The translations under genes were made by a program, and so were the position numbers. Below the pieces are notes generated by a model. The model had not been told where the DNA came from, did no database searches, and worked only from the letters and a program-made list of their open reading frames with translations. A stretch of DNA of 39,704 nt from an uncultured Ruminiclostridium sp. (GTDB lineage Bacteria > Bacillota > Clostridia > Oscillospirales > Ruminococcaceae). Where the stretch lies: contig CALXIO010000021.1 of the NCBI GenBank assembly GCA_944388385.1, forward strand, positions 1-39,704, in the 5' to 3' direction. Positions 7,009-15,600 of the stretch are shown here, one piece after another (position 1 is the stretch's first letter; the number at the start of each line of letters is the position of its first letter).

Positions 7009-8364
7009 TTAACCTACCAGTATATTGCCCTCCGGCATTACCTTGTTTTTCGGATTTGCGCTTCTTATAACAAGGGACAGCATAAGGGTTACGGGTCCTA
7101 CTCTTCCTGCAAGCATGGTAAGTACCATTGTGAGCTTGGAAATCACCGTCATATCTGTGGATATACCCATGGAATATCCGGTGGTGGAAAAGGCGGAAAC
7201 TATCTCAAATACCATATCCTGTACCGAAAATTCCGGATTGCTTATGGAGATAATTAAAAATGCCACAATAATTACACCGATAGAAAGGGCGGTAACCGTA
7301 AGTGTCTTATATACCGCATCCCTTTTAAGGCGGTGACCTAAAATCTGTGTATCCTCATTACCCTTTAGCACCGACCAAACGGTAGCTATAAGTATTGCTA
7401 TGGTGGTTACCTTGATACCGCCGCCGGTGGATGCAGGGGCGGCACCTATAAACATAAGCACCGTTGTTACTATCTTTGATATGGGGGAAAGATTGTTTAA
7501 ATCAAAACAGGGAAAGCCTGCGGTTCGTGAGCTTATACTCATAAAAAGGGAGGTCTGGATTTTTTCTCCCAGGGACATTTCACCTAAAGTAGCAGGATTG
7601 TTAAATTCCACTATAAAGAATATAAGTCCGCCCCCGAAGATAAGTATACCGGTGGTAACCAATACCACCTTTGTGTGAAGAAACAGCTTTTTTGCGTTGT
7701 TATAGTGACGGATATTCTGCCATACTATAAAACCAAGACCGCCCACCACTATAAGTACCATAAGGGTTATCATTACAACAGGATTATGGGTGTAGTTGCT
7801 TACTCCCACCGCCCCGGGGGTAATTGTAAGCAGGTCAAAGCCGGCATTACAAAAGGCGGATATTGCCATAAATATTGAAATAAATATACCGTAAGGTCCA
7901 AACTCCGGGATAAATACTGTCATAAGTATAGCCGCCCCCAAAAGCTCTATTGCAAAGGTGTAAAGCACCACCTCATTAAACAGCCTTTTGGGGCTTGCAA
8001 GGGCATTGTCGGTAAAATCTCCGGCAACGTTTTTAACCGTTGACCAGCCTAATTTTTTACCCATCATAAGGTTGAAGAAGGTAACAAAGGTAAGAAAACC
8101 AAGACCGCCAACCTGGATAAGCATAAGTATTACACCCTGCCCGAAGGCATTGAAGTGATTGAAGGTATCATATACGGTTATACCTGTAACACAGGTAGCA
8201 CTTGTGGCGGTAAATACACAGTCCACAAAGTCGCTGAACTGTCCTGTCTTTGATGAAAAGGGCATACAAAGAAGCACAGCCCCCAGCAGAATGATTACAG
8301 AAAAGCCCAGTATCATGGTTCTTGCAGGTGTCAGCTTTGAGCTTTTCTTTTTTAGCTTTGGCAT
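7009..8364 (-). CDS. ktrB: TrkH/KtrB-type potassium uptake channel subunit
   Basis: The protein is the membrane pore of a Ktr/Trk K+ uptake system. It has 451 residues, the usual KtrB length, with repeated membrane-pore-membrane units. Selectivity-filter-like segments are visible: TSATCVTGITV near 55, CNAGFDLL near 167, SSRTAGFPCFDL near 285 and SAFSTTGYSMG near 395. KtrB normally works with a cytoplasmic RCK/TrkA-type regulator (KtrA), but no ktrA is next to it here, so the partner must be encoded elsewhere. It lies between the large membrane protein (16 nt away) and yabB (1 nt away) in the same operon. Confidence 0.92.
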   Translation of the reverse strand: MPKLKKKSSKLTPARTMILGFSVIILLGAVLLCMPFSSKTGQFSDFVDCVFTATSATCVTGITVYDTFNHFNAFGQGVILMLIQVGGLGFLTFVTFFNLMMGKKLGWSTVKNVAGDFTDNALASPKRLFNEVVLYTFAIELLGAAILMTVFIPEFGPYGIFISIFMAISAFCNAGFDLLTITPGAVGVSNYTHNPVVMITLMVLIVVGGLGFIVWQNIRHYNNAKKLFLHTKVVLVTTGILIFGGGLIFFIVEFNNPATLGEMSLGEKIQTSLFMSISSRTAGFPCFDLNNLSPISKIVTTVLMFIGAAPASTGGGIKVTTIAILIATVWSVLKGNEDTQILGHRLKRDAVYKTLTVTALSIGVIIVAFLIISISNPEFSVQDMVFEIVSAFSTTGYSMGISTDMTVISKLTMVLTMLAGRVGPVTLMLSLVIRSANPKNKVMPEGNILVG

Positions 8365-8380
8365 AATATCTCTCCGTTAT

Positions 8381-10180
8381 TTACTGAATATCTGAGGACA
8401 TATCCTCGTTATTTTCCTGTGGGAATTTTATTGCATCTGCCCCTATGGCATAAACGCTTACTCCCTCAACCCTGCCTATAAGTATACATAGCTCAATATT
8501 TTCCGGGGGCTTTTCGCATACAAGATAACAGCTTTCGGGAATTTCCTCGGGGCTTTCGGTAAATGCCACCTTGGAAAATTGATTGGTATACTGTAAATTC
8601 ATGGCAAGCTCTTTATCTGTGCTGAATACTGTAATATTCGTATCAGCCTTATTTTCGCTGTAGCTGTTTATACACCTGTTTATTTCCCTTGCGTTTACGC
8701 AAAGGTCTGCGCCCTTTCCCTCGTAGGATAATACCGGCATTATTATTGTAAATACACCGGTATAGCAAACAGCGGCAACGGTGATAATTGAGGTAAGCAG
8801 TCCCCTTCTGATACCCGTACAGCATACCCCGGCTATAACAAGGGCAAACAATGCCAGTATAAGGCAAAGGGGGTATATAAGGTTTTCCTGGGTTACGGGG
8901 GCTTCAAGTCCCAGTCCCGGTCTTAATGCGGATAATTCTCCGCTTAAGGTTACATCAAATTCTGCCTCCCCGGTATTCTGAAGCCTTGACATCAGCTTTA
9001 ATACCGAGGGAATAGCCATAAGCACCATAGCAGCCACCGAGCAAATGGCGGTGGTGTACTTTATGCCGTAGCGATATAAAAACAGGAAAAATGCCACCGT
9101 TAAAAGAAGGGATGCAGGTACAAGAGAATGGGCGGTGATTATTTCCCCGAAGGAATTTTCATTACCTAAAGTAAAGAATACATCTGTAAATACAGTCAGT
9201 ATAGACATTATAAGAATAAGCCCAAAGGAAAGGGTGATATTATCCTCCTCGCTATTTTTGAGCTTTTGTCTGAAGTAGGAAATTATTGCGATAACGCACA
9301 TTACCATTCCTGCTATTGCAAGGCCGAAGGAGGAAAGTATAAGGTAGTAGGTTCTGCCTGCAAGGAGTGTTGCGAAGCCGGAAAGTCCGTTATTTACCGA
9401 CTGCATTATAAGGTTATAATATTCCCCCTCAAAATTGCAAAGTCCGTTCATTTCACAAAGGATAGTAAGGGCAATATCCACCCCTGCAAGTATAGGCAGG
9501 GTGAATAAAAAGGGGAAGAAATATATAGGCTTTTTATCTCTGAAAAGCATTATAAAGCCGGTGGTAAGCAGTAATGCAATATACACCGAAATAAGCGCCG
9601 GGCTTAAAAAGAATGCCGCCGCACTAAGGGCGGAAATTGCCACAGACAGCCAGAATTTATTCCATTTGTTGTGCTTTTTACATTCAGCGGTAATATAGAG
9701 GTAAAAAGCGGCAACGGTAAACACTATGCCAAAGCCCTTACCGCTTGCAAAGTGGGAAAGGCTTATTATTGCCGGGAAAAGTCCTGCGGTAATTGTTACA
9801 AAAAGGCGGTTTAAGAGGCTTGTATTGGTAAGCCTTTCGCAAAGCATATATACAAGGGTGGGAATAATTGCATACAAAGCCCCGTTTTCCACCATAAAAA
9901 GCCGGTACTGAATACCCGGGTCAGGGCAAAGAAGCATAACGGGGGCATATACAATGCCGTTTAAAATTCCGTTAAAGGCGCCGCTTACCTTTGGCATTAC
10001 CCCAAACCAGTCACGGTAAAGGATCATGGCGGAAGCCCCGGCAGAGGAAAATTCCTCCATTGTATACATATTGCTTAAAAACAAACCGATGACGCTGTAT
10101 AAAGCAAAGCTTACAACAAACACAAGAAACGGTATGCTGCGTCGTCTTTGGTTTTCGGCTGTGGTATTCTGTTTTTTCAT
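8381..10180 (-). CDS. Large multi-pass membrane protein of unknown function
   Basis: This 599-residue protein has about 12 hydrophobic helices spread from residue 15 to about 490, then a soluble C-terminal part of about 100 residues. The opening SFALYSVIGLFLSNMYTMEEFSSAG followed by a loop and many helices recalls GT-C-type glycosyltransferases and related clostridial membrane proteins, but I see no clear DxD or ExD catalytic pair in the first loop. The soluble tail (from about ADLCVNAREINRC) has alternating beta and alpha segments. It follows the RING-like protein by 16 nt and precedes ktrB by 16 nt. Function unknown; a role in envelope polymer assembly is only a guess. Confidence 0.6.
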   Translation of the reverse strand: MKKQNTTAENQRRRSIPFLVFVVSFALYSVIGLFLSNMYTMEEFSSAGASAMILYRDWFGVMPKVSGAFNGILNGIVYAPVMLLCPDPGIQYRLFMVENGALYAIIPTLVYMLCERLTNTSLLNRLFVTITAGLFPAIISLSHFASGKGFGIVFTVAAFYLYITAECKKHNKWNKFWLSVAISALSAAAFFLSPALISVYIALLLTTGFIMLFRDKKPIYFFPFLFTLPILAGVDIALTILCEMNGLCNFEGEYYNLIMQSVNNGLSGFATLLAGRTYYLILSSFGLAIAGMVMCVIAIISYFRQKLKNSEEDNITLSFGLILIMSILTVFTDVFFTLGNENSFGEIITAHSLVPASLLLTVAFFLFLYRYGIKYTTAICSVAAMVLMAIPSVLKLMSRLQNTGEAEFDVTLSGELSALRPGLGLEAPVTQENLIYPLCLILALFALVIAGVCCTGIRRGLLTSIITVAAVCYTGVFTIIMPVLSYEGKGADLCVNAREINRCINSYSENKADTNITVFSTDKELAMNLQYTNQFSKVAFTESPEEIPESCYLVCEKPPENIELCILIGRVEGVSVYAIGADAIKFPQENNEDMSSDIQ

Positions 10181-10196
10181 ACCGTTCCCTCCTTTC

Positions 10197-11099
10197 TTAA
10201 AGGGTGATGGTGTTTGTAAAGATATAGGAGTTTAAAAGCTGAATTATAATAAGTCCGAAGGTGGTAATCATTATGGTAAATGCCACCGCATTTATTTTAC
10301 TTGGCTTACCTGCCTCGTGCATAAGGGCTCTTTGCTGTTCAAGGCTCAAAGAGGCATTTTCCTCTTTAATAATGCGGATTTTCTTTATAGATGACCTGAA
10401 ATAAAGGTAGTTAAAGAACATCAGCATAAAAAGCTCGATTATAAGGCAGATAAGGGAGCCCAGTACCAGCATGGTATCGGCACTAAAGCCGTTATTTACT
10501 AAGTTTTGCCCCAGTATCATTATTATTTCGGGAATTGCCATAAATAATATGGTACAGATAGTACCGAGGAAATTCATATGACGATAAAAACAATGGAGAG
10601 GAAACAGGAAAAATGCCGCAAAATTAGGGGCAAGTATGCTTCCCTGCTTTTTAGAGAATTTCACGAAATGGCGCATATAGTAAAAGGTACCGTAATGCCC
10701 CAGATAAGCGGCAACGTCCTCGCCGTTTACCTCATCCACCGGCTGGAATTCTTTTTTCAGCTTGGAAAAATCCTCATAAATGGATTTTATATAGCTGTCG
10801 GCAAAGCTATCCGGATCAAAGGTAGCATCATTATCTGATGGAAAGGGCATACCCTCTGCGGCGGCCTGTTCAGCCTCAACATTTACCTTTTCCATATTGT
10901 CACAATGCTCCATAAGGGCATCCTGTTCACTTTGCCATTCATATTCGCCGTGACGGTCTTTAAAGATACATTCACCTGCGTGATTGTAGCATACCCTATG
11001 GTAGGGAGCGCCGCATATAGGGCAAACCACCACATCGTCGCCATCAAGGAATTTATTATGACATTCCACACATTTTTCGCCAATAAGGAATTGATTCAT
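10197..11099 (-). CDS. RING-like zinc-binding membrane protein
   Basis: The N-terminus carries eight metal-ligand candidates (C10, C13, C26, C29, H34, C37, H40, C44) in the spacing of a cross-brace RING/PHD-like zinc module, as in the prokaryotic RING family. An acidic linker follows (about 50-125). The C-terminal half has about three transmembrane helices (from about residue 165), preceded by ILAPNFAAFFLFPLHCFYRHM, which recalls the DUF2628-type membrane domain. The length is 300 residues. It is the first gene of the minus-strand operon, with a good promoter at 11163-11191 and the ribosome binding site AAGGAG. Bacterial RING-like modules are often protein-binding; nothing shows ubiquitin ligase activity. 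Confidence 0.7.
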   Translation of the reverse strand: MNQFLIGEKCVECHNKFLDGDDVVVCPICGAPYHRVCYNHAGECIFKDRHGEYEWQSEQDALMEHCDNMEKVNVEAEQAAAEGMPFPSDNDATFDPDSFADSYIKSIYEDFSKLKKEFQPVDEVNGEDVAAYLGHYGTFYYMRHFVKFSKKQGSILAPNFAAFFLFPLHCFYRHMNFLGTICTILFMAIPEIIMILGQNLVNNGFSADTMLVLGSLICLIIELFMLMFFNYLYFRSSIKKIRIIKEENASLSLEQQRALMHEAGKPSKINAVAFTIMITTFGLIIIQLLNSYIFTNTITL

Positions 11100-11162
11100 A
11101 TTTTCTCCTTAATTTCTATTTATCTTAGTTTATTTAAAATTGCATAAACCTATTCAGCATAC

Positions 11163-11191
11163 ATTATAGCATAATATTGAAGGAAATGCAA
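11163..11191 (-). promoter_or_regulatory. Promoter of the RING-ktrB-rsmI-FAH operon
   Basis: On the minus strand TTGCAT and TATAAT are separated by exactly 17 nt, about 60 nt upstream of the first start codon. Confidence 0.75.
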
Positions 11192-11221
11192 GGTGGATTT
11201 ATTTTTATGTGAGGGTGGGGG

Positions 11222-11300
11222 TAATGGGGCTTCGCCCCACACCCCATTAAGGGGGCAAGCCCCCTTAAAACCCCCCACTAAATCCCCCCCAAAACCACCC
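11222..11300. repeat. GC-rich palindromic intergenic repeat, copy A
   Basis: Two consecutive hairpins occur: TGGGGCTTCGCCCCA and TTAAGGGGGCAAGCCCCCTTAA, followed by C-runs. The same modules recur in reverse orientation at 31758-31800 and partly at 35671-35695. The repeat sits between the divergent promoters of the RING operon and hxlR. Confidence 0.8.
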
Positions 11301-11301
11301 C

Positions 11302-11330
11302 TTGACTTTTCCGAAAATAAATACTATCAT
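11302..11330 (+). promoter_or_regulatory. Promoter of the HxlR-type regulator
   Basis: TTGACT and TATCAT are separated by 17 nt, about 30 nt upstream of the start codon; AAGGAGG lies between. Confidence 0.65.
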
Positions 11331-11340
11331 ATTACTATCA
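11322..11340 (+). promoter_or_regulatory. Direct repeat overlapping the -10 box, candidate operator
   Basis: TACTATCA occurs twice (11322-11329 and 11333-11340), 11 bp apart, which is one helical turn. The first copy overlaps the -10 box of the regulator gene. Autoregulation is inferred. Confidence 0.35.
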
Positions 11341-11360
11341 AACCCCTTTAAGGAGGATTT

Positions 11361-11696
11361 ATGATTAAGGATTATATCGAAAATGCAAATTTTGAGGATA
11401 CCGGCTTTTGCTATACTCTTTCTCTTATCAGCGGTAAATATAAAATGGTGGTGCTTTATTGCCTTATGGAATATAAGGTGGTGCGCTATAATCAGCTTAA
11501 ACGGTATCTAAAAAAGGTGTCTGATAAAACCCTCAGCGCTTGCTTAAAGGAGCTGGAATCAGACGGACTTGTTAAAAGAACTGAATATCCCCAAATTCCC
11601 CCGAAGGTGGAATATTCCCTTACAGAAAAGGGAAATTCCCTTATGGAGGTACTGGATTTACTTTGCGTGTGGGGAGAAAAAAACAGGGGATGTTAA
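11361..11696 (+). CDS. HxlR-family winged-helix transcriptional regulator
   Basis: This 111-residue protein has the HxlR domain hallmarks: CYTLSLISGKYKMVVLYCLMEYKVVRYNQLKRYL, then KTLSACLKELESDGLVKRTEYPQIPPKVEYSLTEKG as recognition helix and wing, and a short dimerisation helix. HxlR proteins are small dimeric DNA-binding regulators that often respond to electrophiles or redox stress. The Cys residues at the start of the DNA-binding helix (CYTLS) and near the C-terminus could be sensing sites, but this is not shown. It is the only plus-strand gene between 4452 and 24440, facing away from the RING operon, which may be its target or simply a neighbour. A shared terminator separates it from the converging shikimate-kinase-like gene. 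Confidence 0.9.
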   Translation: MIKDYIENANFEDTGFCYTLSLISGKYKMVVLYCLMEYKVVRYNQLKRYLKKVSDKTLSACLKELESDGLVKRTEYPQIPPKVEYSLTEKGNSLMEVLDLLCVWGEKNRGC

Positions 11697-11710
11697 TCCC
11701 CTGTTTTTTC
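11681..11710. terminator. Bidirectional terminator between hxlR and the shikimate-kinase-like gene
   Basis: AAACAGGGGA pairs with TCCCCTGTTT, with T/A runs on both sides. The ends of both converging coding regions lie within the hairpin. Confidence 0.85.
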
Positions 11711-12196
11711 TGTTATTTCGGTTACTATATCCTCTGCCTTCTTTTTCTGGCAGTCGATTGTAATATCCGCATATTTGTTATAAAATACTTCCCTTTCCGC
11801 CATTATCTCCTCTATGGTTTCCCCCTTACGGCAGGCAATACCACGGGTTTTAATGTTTGTCAGCCTGTGGATAAGCTCAGGTACCGTCAGCTTTAAATAA
11901 ATACAGATACCGTTTTGCTTTAAATGCTCCATTCCCCTTTGGGAAAATACCGCAGAGCCGCCGGTAGCTATAACCGTTCTTGTTACATCCACCGATAAAA
12001 GAGCCTGCTCCTCAGCCTTAAGAAAATAATCCAGCCCATCATTGTCAATGATATTCTGAAGCTTTCTCTTTTGTTGCTTTTGTATCACCAGATCCACATC
12101 GCAAAAGTCATATCCCAATGATTTTGCCAAAAGTACCCCTATGGTACTTTTGCCGCAGCCCGGCATACCTATAAGAATTATGTTTTTCATAGTCAT
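11693..12196 (-). CDS. Shikimate-kinase-like P-loop kinase
   Basis: This 167-residue protein has the shikimate kinase fold: Walker A GMPGCGKST (residues 10-18), the metal/substrate DVD motif near 34, TVIATGG near 75, and AEREVFYNKYAD near 135 with the conserved Arg. Two positions that bind shikimate in AroK differ. The FR motif (Arg58 in E. coli AroK) is FL here, and the GGG motif is GGS. The lid reads RGIA instead of RPLL. True shikimate kinase is therefore possible but a different substrate is plausible. No other aromatic-pathway gene is near. Its start overlaps the stop of the upstream gene by 4 nt; a second ATG two codons later (12190) could also be used. Confidence 0.7.
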   Translation of the reverse strand: MTMKNIILIGMPGCGKSTIGVLLAKSLGYDFCDVDLVIQKQQKRKLQNIIDNDGLDYFLKAEEQALLSVDVTRTVIATGGSAVFSQRGMEHLKQNGICIYLKLTVPELIHRLTNIKTRGIACRKGETIEEIMAEREVFYNKYADITIDCQKKKAEDIVTEITEKTGD

Positions 12197-12678
12197 CCCT
12201 GCTTTTCTTCGTAATAATACCAGTTTTCTTGTGAAAGCCCCTCGGCATCATCCTGAGTGGGCTTTTCCTTTGAATAGATAAGCATTTTACTTCCGGTTTT
12301 GTTAAAGTAAAATTCCGCTTGATTACCCTGCACCCTTATACCAAAGCAGTATTTATGACAAAGTACATCTATTTCTTCCTTTAACTCTTCGTATAATATA
12401 CTGCCCTTTTCACTGAATGTAAATTCCACCTTATCAAGTATGCCGTGGGGCTTTACATTTATATAAAGCTCCCCCTTATCAACTGCCGACAGGGCGATTT
12501 TTTCAAGGGTGGGGAAATATTTTTTCTGCACCGAAATTATTTCCTTACGCTCATATTCCATAAGACCGCCGGAAATCATTATATCCCTTACGAAAAATGA
12601 GCCGATAAGTAAAATCACACCGCAAATAACTATTACAGCCGTGATTATTTTCCTTTTAAGGCTTTTCTGCTTGGCCAT
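12193..12678 (-). CDS. Small membrane-anchored protein of unknown function
   Basis: With the start at 12678 (MAKQKSLKRK), preceded by GGGAGGGTGAAA, the protein has 161 residues. A basic start is followed by one transmembrane helix (about residues 11-32), and the rest is a soluble alpha/beta domain probably outside the cell, about 120 residues, with two Cys residues near the middle (CHKYC) that could form a disulfide. An upstream in-frame ATG at 12702 is less likely. The coding region overlaps the end of mfd by 23 nt and the next gene by 4 nt, so it is translated as part of the same message. I do not recognise a family. Confidence 0.65.
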   Translation of the reverse strand: MAKQKSLKRKIITAVIVICGVILLIGSFFVRDIMISGGLMEYERKEIISVQKKYFPTLEKIALSAVDKGELYINVKPHGILDKVEFTFSEKGSILYEELKEEIDVLCHKYCFGIRVQGNQAEFYFNKTGSKMLIYSKEKPTQDDAEGLSQENWYYYEEKQG

Positions 12679-15600
12679 TTTCACCCTCCCCCTTAACTGC
12701 ATTTTCCATTATATCAAGCACCCTTTCAAGGACTGAAAGGGTATTTTTCTTTTTGCCCTTTTCAAGGGGGATTTTAATACAGGGCTTACCTATAAGGCTT
12801 ACAACTGCATTTTTTCCAAGCTCACCGCCGGCGGCAAGAAGTATCATCATAGCCCTTTCATTATCCTTCATGGGGTATATGATAAGATTATCTGCCCCTT
12901 CGGTTATTTCCGACATAAGAAGCCTTTGCGCCTTATGGCGAAGCCTTGCAACGGTAATAAGATTTACAACGCTGTCAGGAACATCTCCGTAGCGGTCTAT
13001 AAGCTCATCCGTAACATCCATAGCCCCCTCGTCATCGGATATTGCCGCTATTTTGCGATAGCACTCTATCCTTTGGGTCTGGTTTGTAATATAGCTGTCG
13101 GGAATAAAGGCATTTACCCTTACATCCACCAGACATTCAGGGGTTATCTCCACCTTTTTGCCCTGTTGTTCAAGTACCGCCTCATTTAAAAGCTTGATAT
13201 ACATATCATAGCCCACCGAAGACAAATGGCCGGATTGACTCTGACCTAAAACCGAGCCTGCGCCCCTTATTTCAAGATCCTTCATAGCCACCCTGAAGCC
13301 TGCCCCGAAACGGGTAAATTCCCTTATGGCATCCAGTCGCTTAGTGGCAATTTCGCTAAGCTCCTTGCCCCTTCTATAGGTAAAGTAGGCATAAGCCCTG
13401 CGGTTTGTACGGCCTACCCTTCCCCTTAACTGATGAAGCTGGGCGAGTCCCATTCTGTCTGCATCCTCTATAATAAGGGTGTTTACATTGGGAACATCCA
13501 CACCGGTTTCAATAAGGGTGGTGCATACAAGCAGGTTTATTTCTCCGTCTATGAGCTTAGTCCATATATCAAGAAGCTCATCCTCAGACATTCTGCCGTG
13601 GGCAATTCCTATCTTCGCCTCCGGAATAAGCTCCTCTAACTTAGCGGCACAGCCGTAAATACTTTCTATCCTGTTATGGATATAGTATACCTGGCCGTTT
13701 CTTCTCAGCTCCTTATTTATGGCCTGGGCAATAATACCGTAGTCAAATTCTGTTACATAGGTGGTAACAGGCTGTCTGTCACCGGGGGGAGTTTCAATAA
13801 CACTCATATCCCTGATACCGGACATGGCCATATTAAGGGTGCGGGGAATGGGGGTAGCGGACAGGGTAAGCACATCCACCCCGGGATAGCTTTCCTTGAA
13901 TTTTTCCTTATGATTTACCCCGAAGCGCTGTTCCTCATCTATTATCACAAGGCCAAGGTCAAAGAAATTAACATCCTTTTGCACAAGGCGGTGAGTACCG
14001 ATAATAATATCAATATCCCCCTCCTCCAGCTTTTTAAGTATGGCCTTCTGCTCCTTTGGGGTACGAAAACGGCTAAGCAGCTCTGCCTTTACATTAAAGC
14101 CCTCCATTCTGCGAAGAACCGTCTGGTAATGCTGCCATGCAAGTACGGTGGTGGGAACGAGTATAGCACATTGTTTGCCGCTTTGCACACACTTAAAGGC
14201 GGCACGAAGTGCAACCTCGGTTTTACCAAATCCCACATCTCCGCAAAGAAGCCTTTCCATAGGAACTGCGCTCATCATATCGTGCTTTATTTCCTCAATG
14301 CACCTTAGCTGATCGTCGGTTTCTATATAGCTGAAGTGATTTTCAAATATACTTTGCTGTTCGTTATCTATATCAAACATAAAGCCCTTTGACTTCATTC
14401 TCTTTGAATAAATGTCAATAAGCTCCTGTGCCATTTCCTTAGCGGCGGATTTTGCCCTTGCCTTGGATTTTTTCCAGTTGTCGGACTTAAAGCTGCTTAG
14501 CTTTATTGTGTCCGCATCGCCGCTTCCTATATATCTTGAAATAAGATCCAGCTGGGTTACCGGCATATAAAGCATATCCGTACCGGCATATTTTATTACA
14601 ATATAGTCGCTTGTAACATTGTCATAGGTTCTTTGTATAATGCCGGAAAAAATGCCTATACCGTAAGAATCATGCACCACAATATCCCCCGGGGAAATAT
14701 CGTTAAGGGAATGTATATCTCCGCCCCTTTTATGCTTTGAGGGGGCTTTTGTTTTTTGCCTTGTACCTGAAAAGGCGGTCATTACGGAAATTTTTTCGTC
14801 TATATATTCAAGGCCTGCGGATAAAATTCCGTCGGTGACATAAATCTTCTTTGCCAAGAGCTTTGAGGGATTGGCATAATAATCCGCCGGAAGTCCGTCG
14901 CTTCTTAAATCCCCGGCTAAGGTCTTAGCACCCTTTTGTGTACCGGCAAATATAAGGCAGGAATATCCCCCTGCCATATAGGAGCTTAACTCCTCCTTTA
15001 ACAGCTTATATTCACCTGTCCAGGCGGAAAGCTGAACAGATTCCACATTAACTGCCTTGGAAAGCTCGATACCGCCGCCCCTTATAAAATTATCAAAATA
15101 AAGGCAGATATGACTGCTTATATTATCCTCAAACTCTGCCTTTGTAAGCATATACCTGTCAAGACCCTTGGTAAGTATTCCCTCTGTAGTAAGCAGCTTT
15201 AAATCCTCCAAGTGGGCGGCAATGCTACCCTTGCCGTTTTGCACCGCATTAAAGGATTCACACAGTATCAGCTTATTGCCGTAGTCAAATATGCTGCCGG
15301 GCCTTTTATAGCAAAGGGGGAAATATATATAGGGGTTATAAAGGCTTACCCCGTCCTTTAAAAAGGAAATATCCCTTTCAAGATGCTGTATGCAGTTTTC
15401 GTTTGGCTTTTTTGCCCTTTTGCATTTTGCAAGAATTTTTTCTATATCCGATATAAGCCCTGCCTTATCGGAAATCACCGTTTCATCACAGGGGGTTATG
15501 GAAACACCCTTTACTGTATCTATTCTTCTTTGGGAAATTATATTAAAGGAGGATATGGTGTCTATTTCATCCCCCCATAATTCTATTCTCACAGGATAGT

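Noticed and set aside
13676..14308. Plus-strand open frame of 210 residues
   Set aside because: It lies entirely within mfd on the opposite strand, has no ribosome binding site and no family features; it is a shadow of a long conserved gene.
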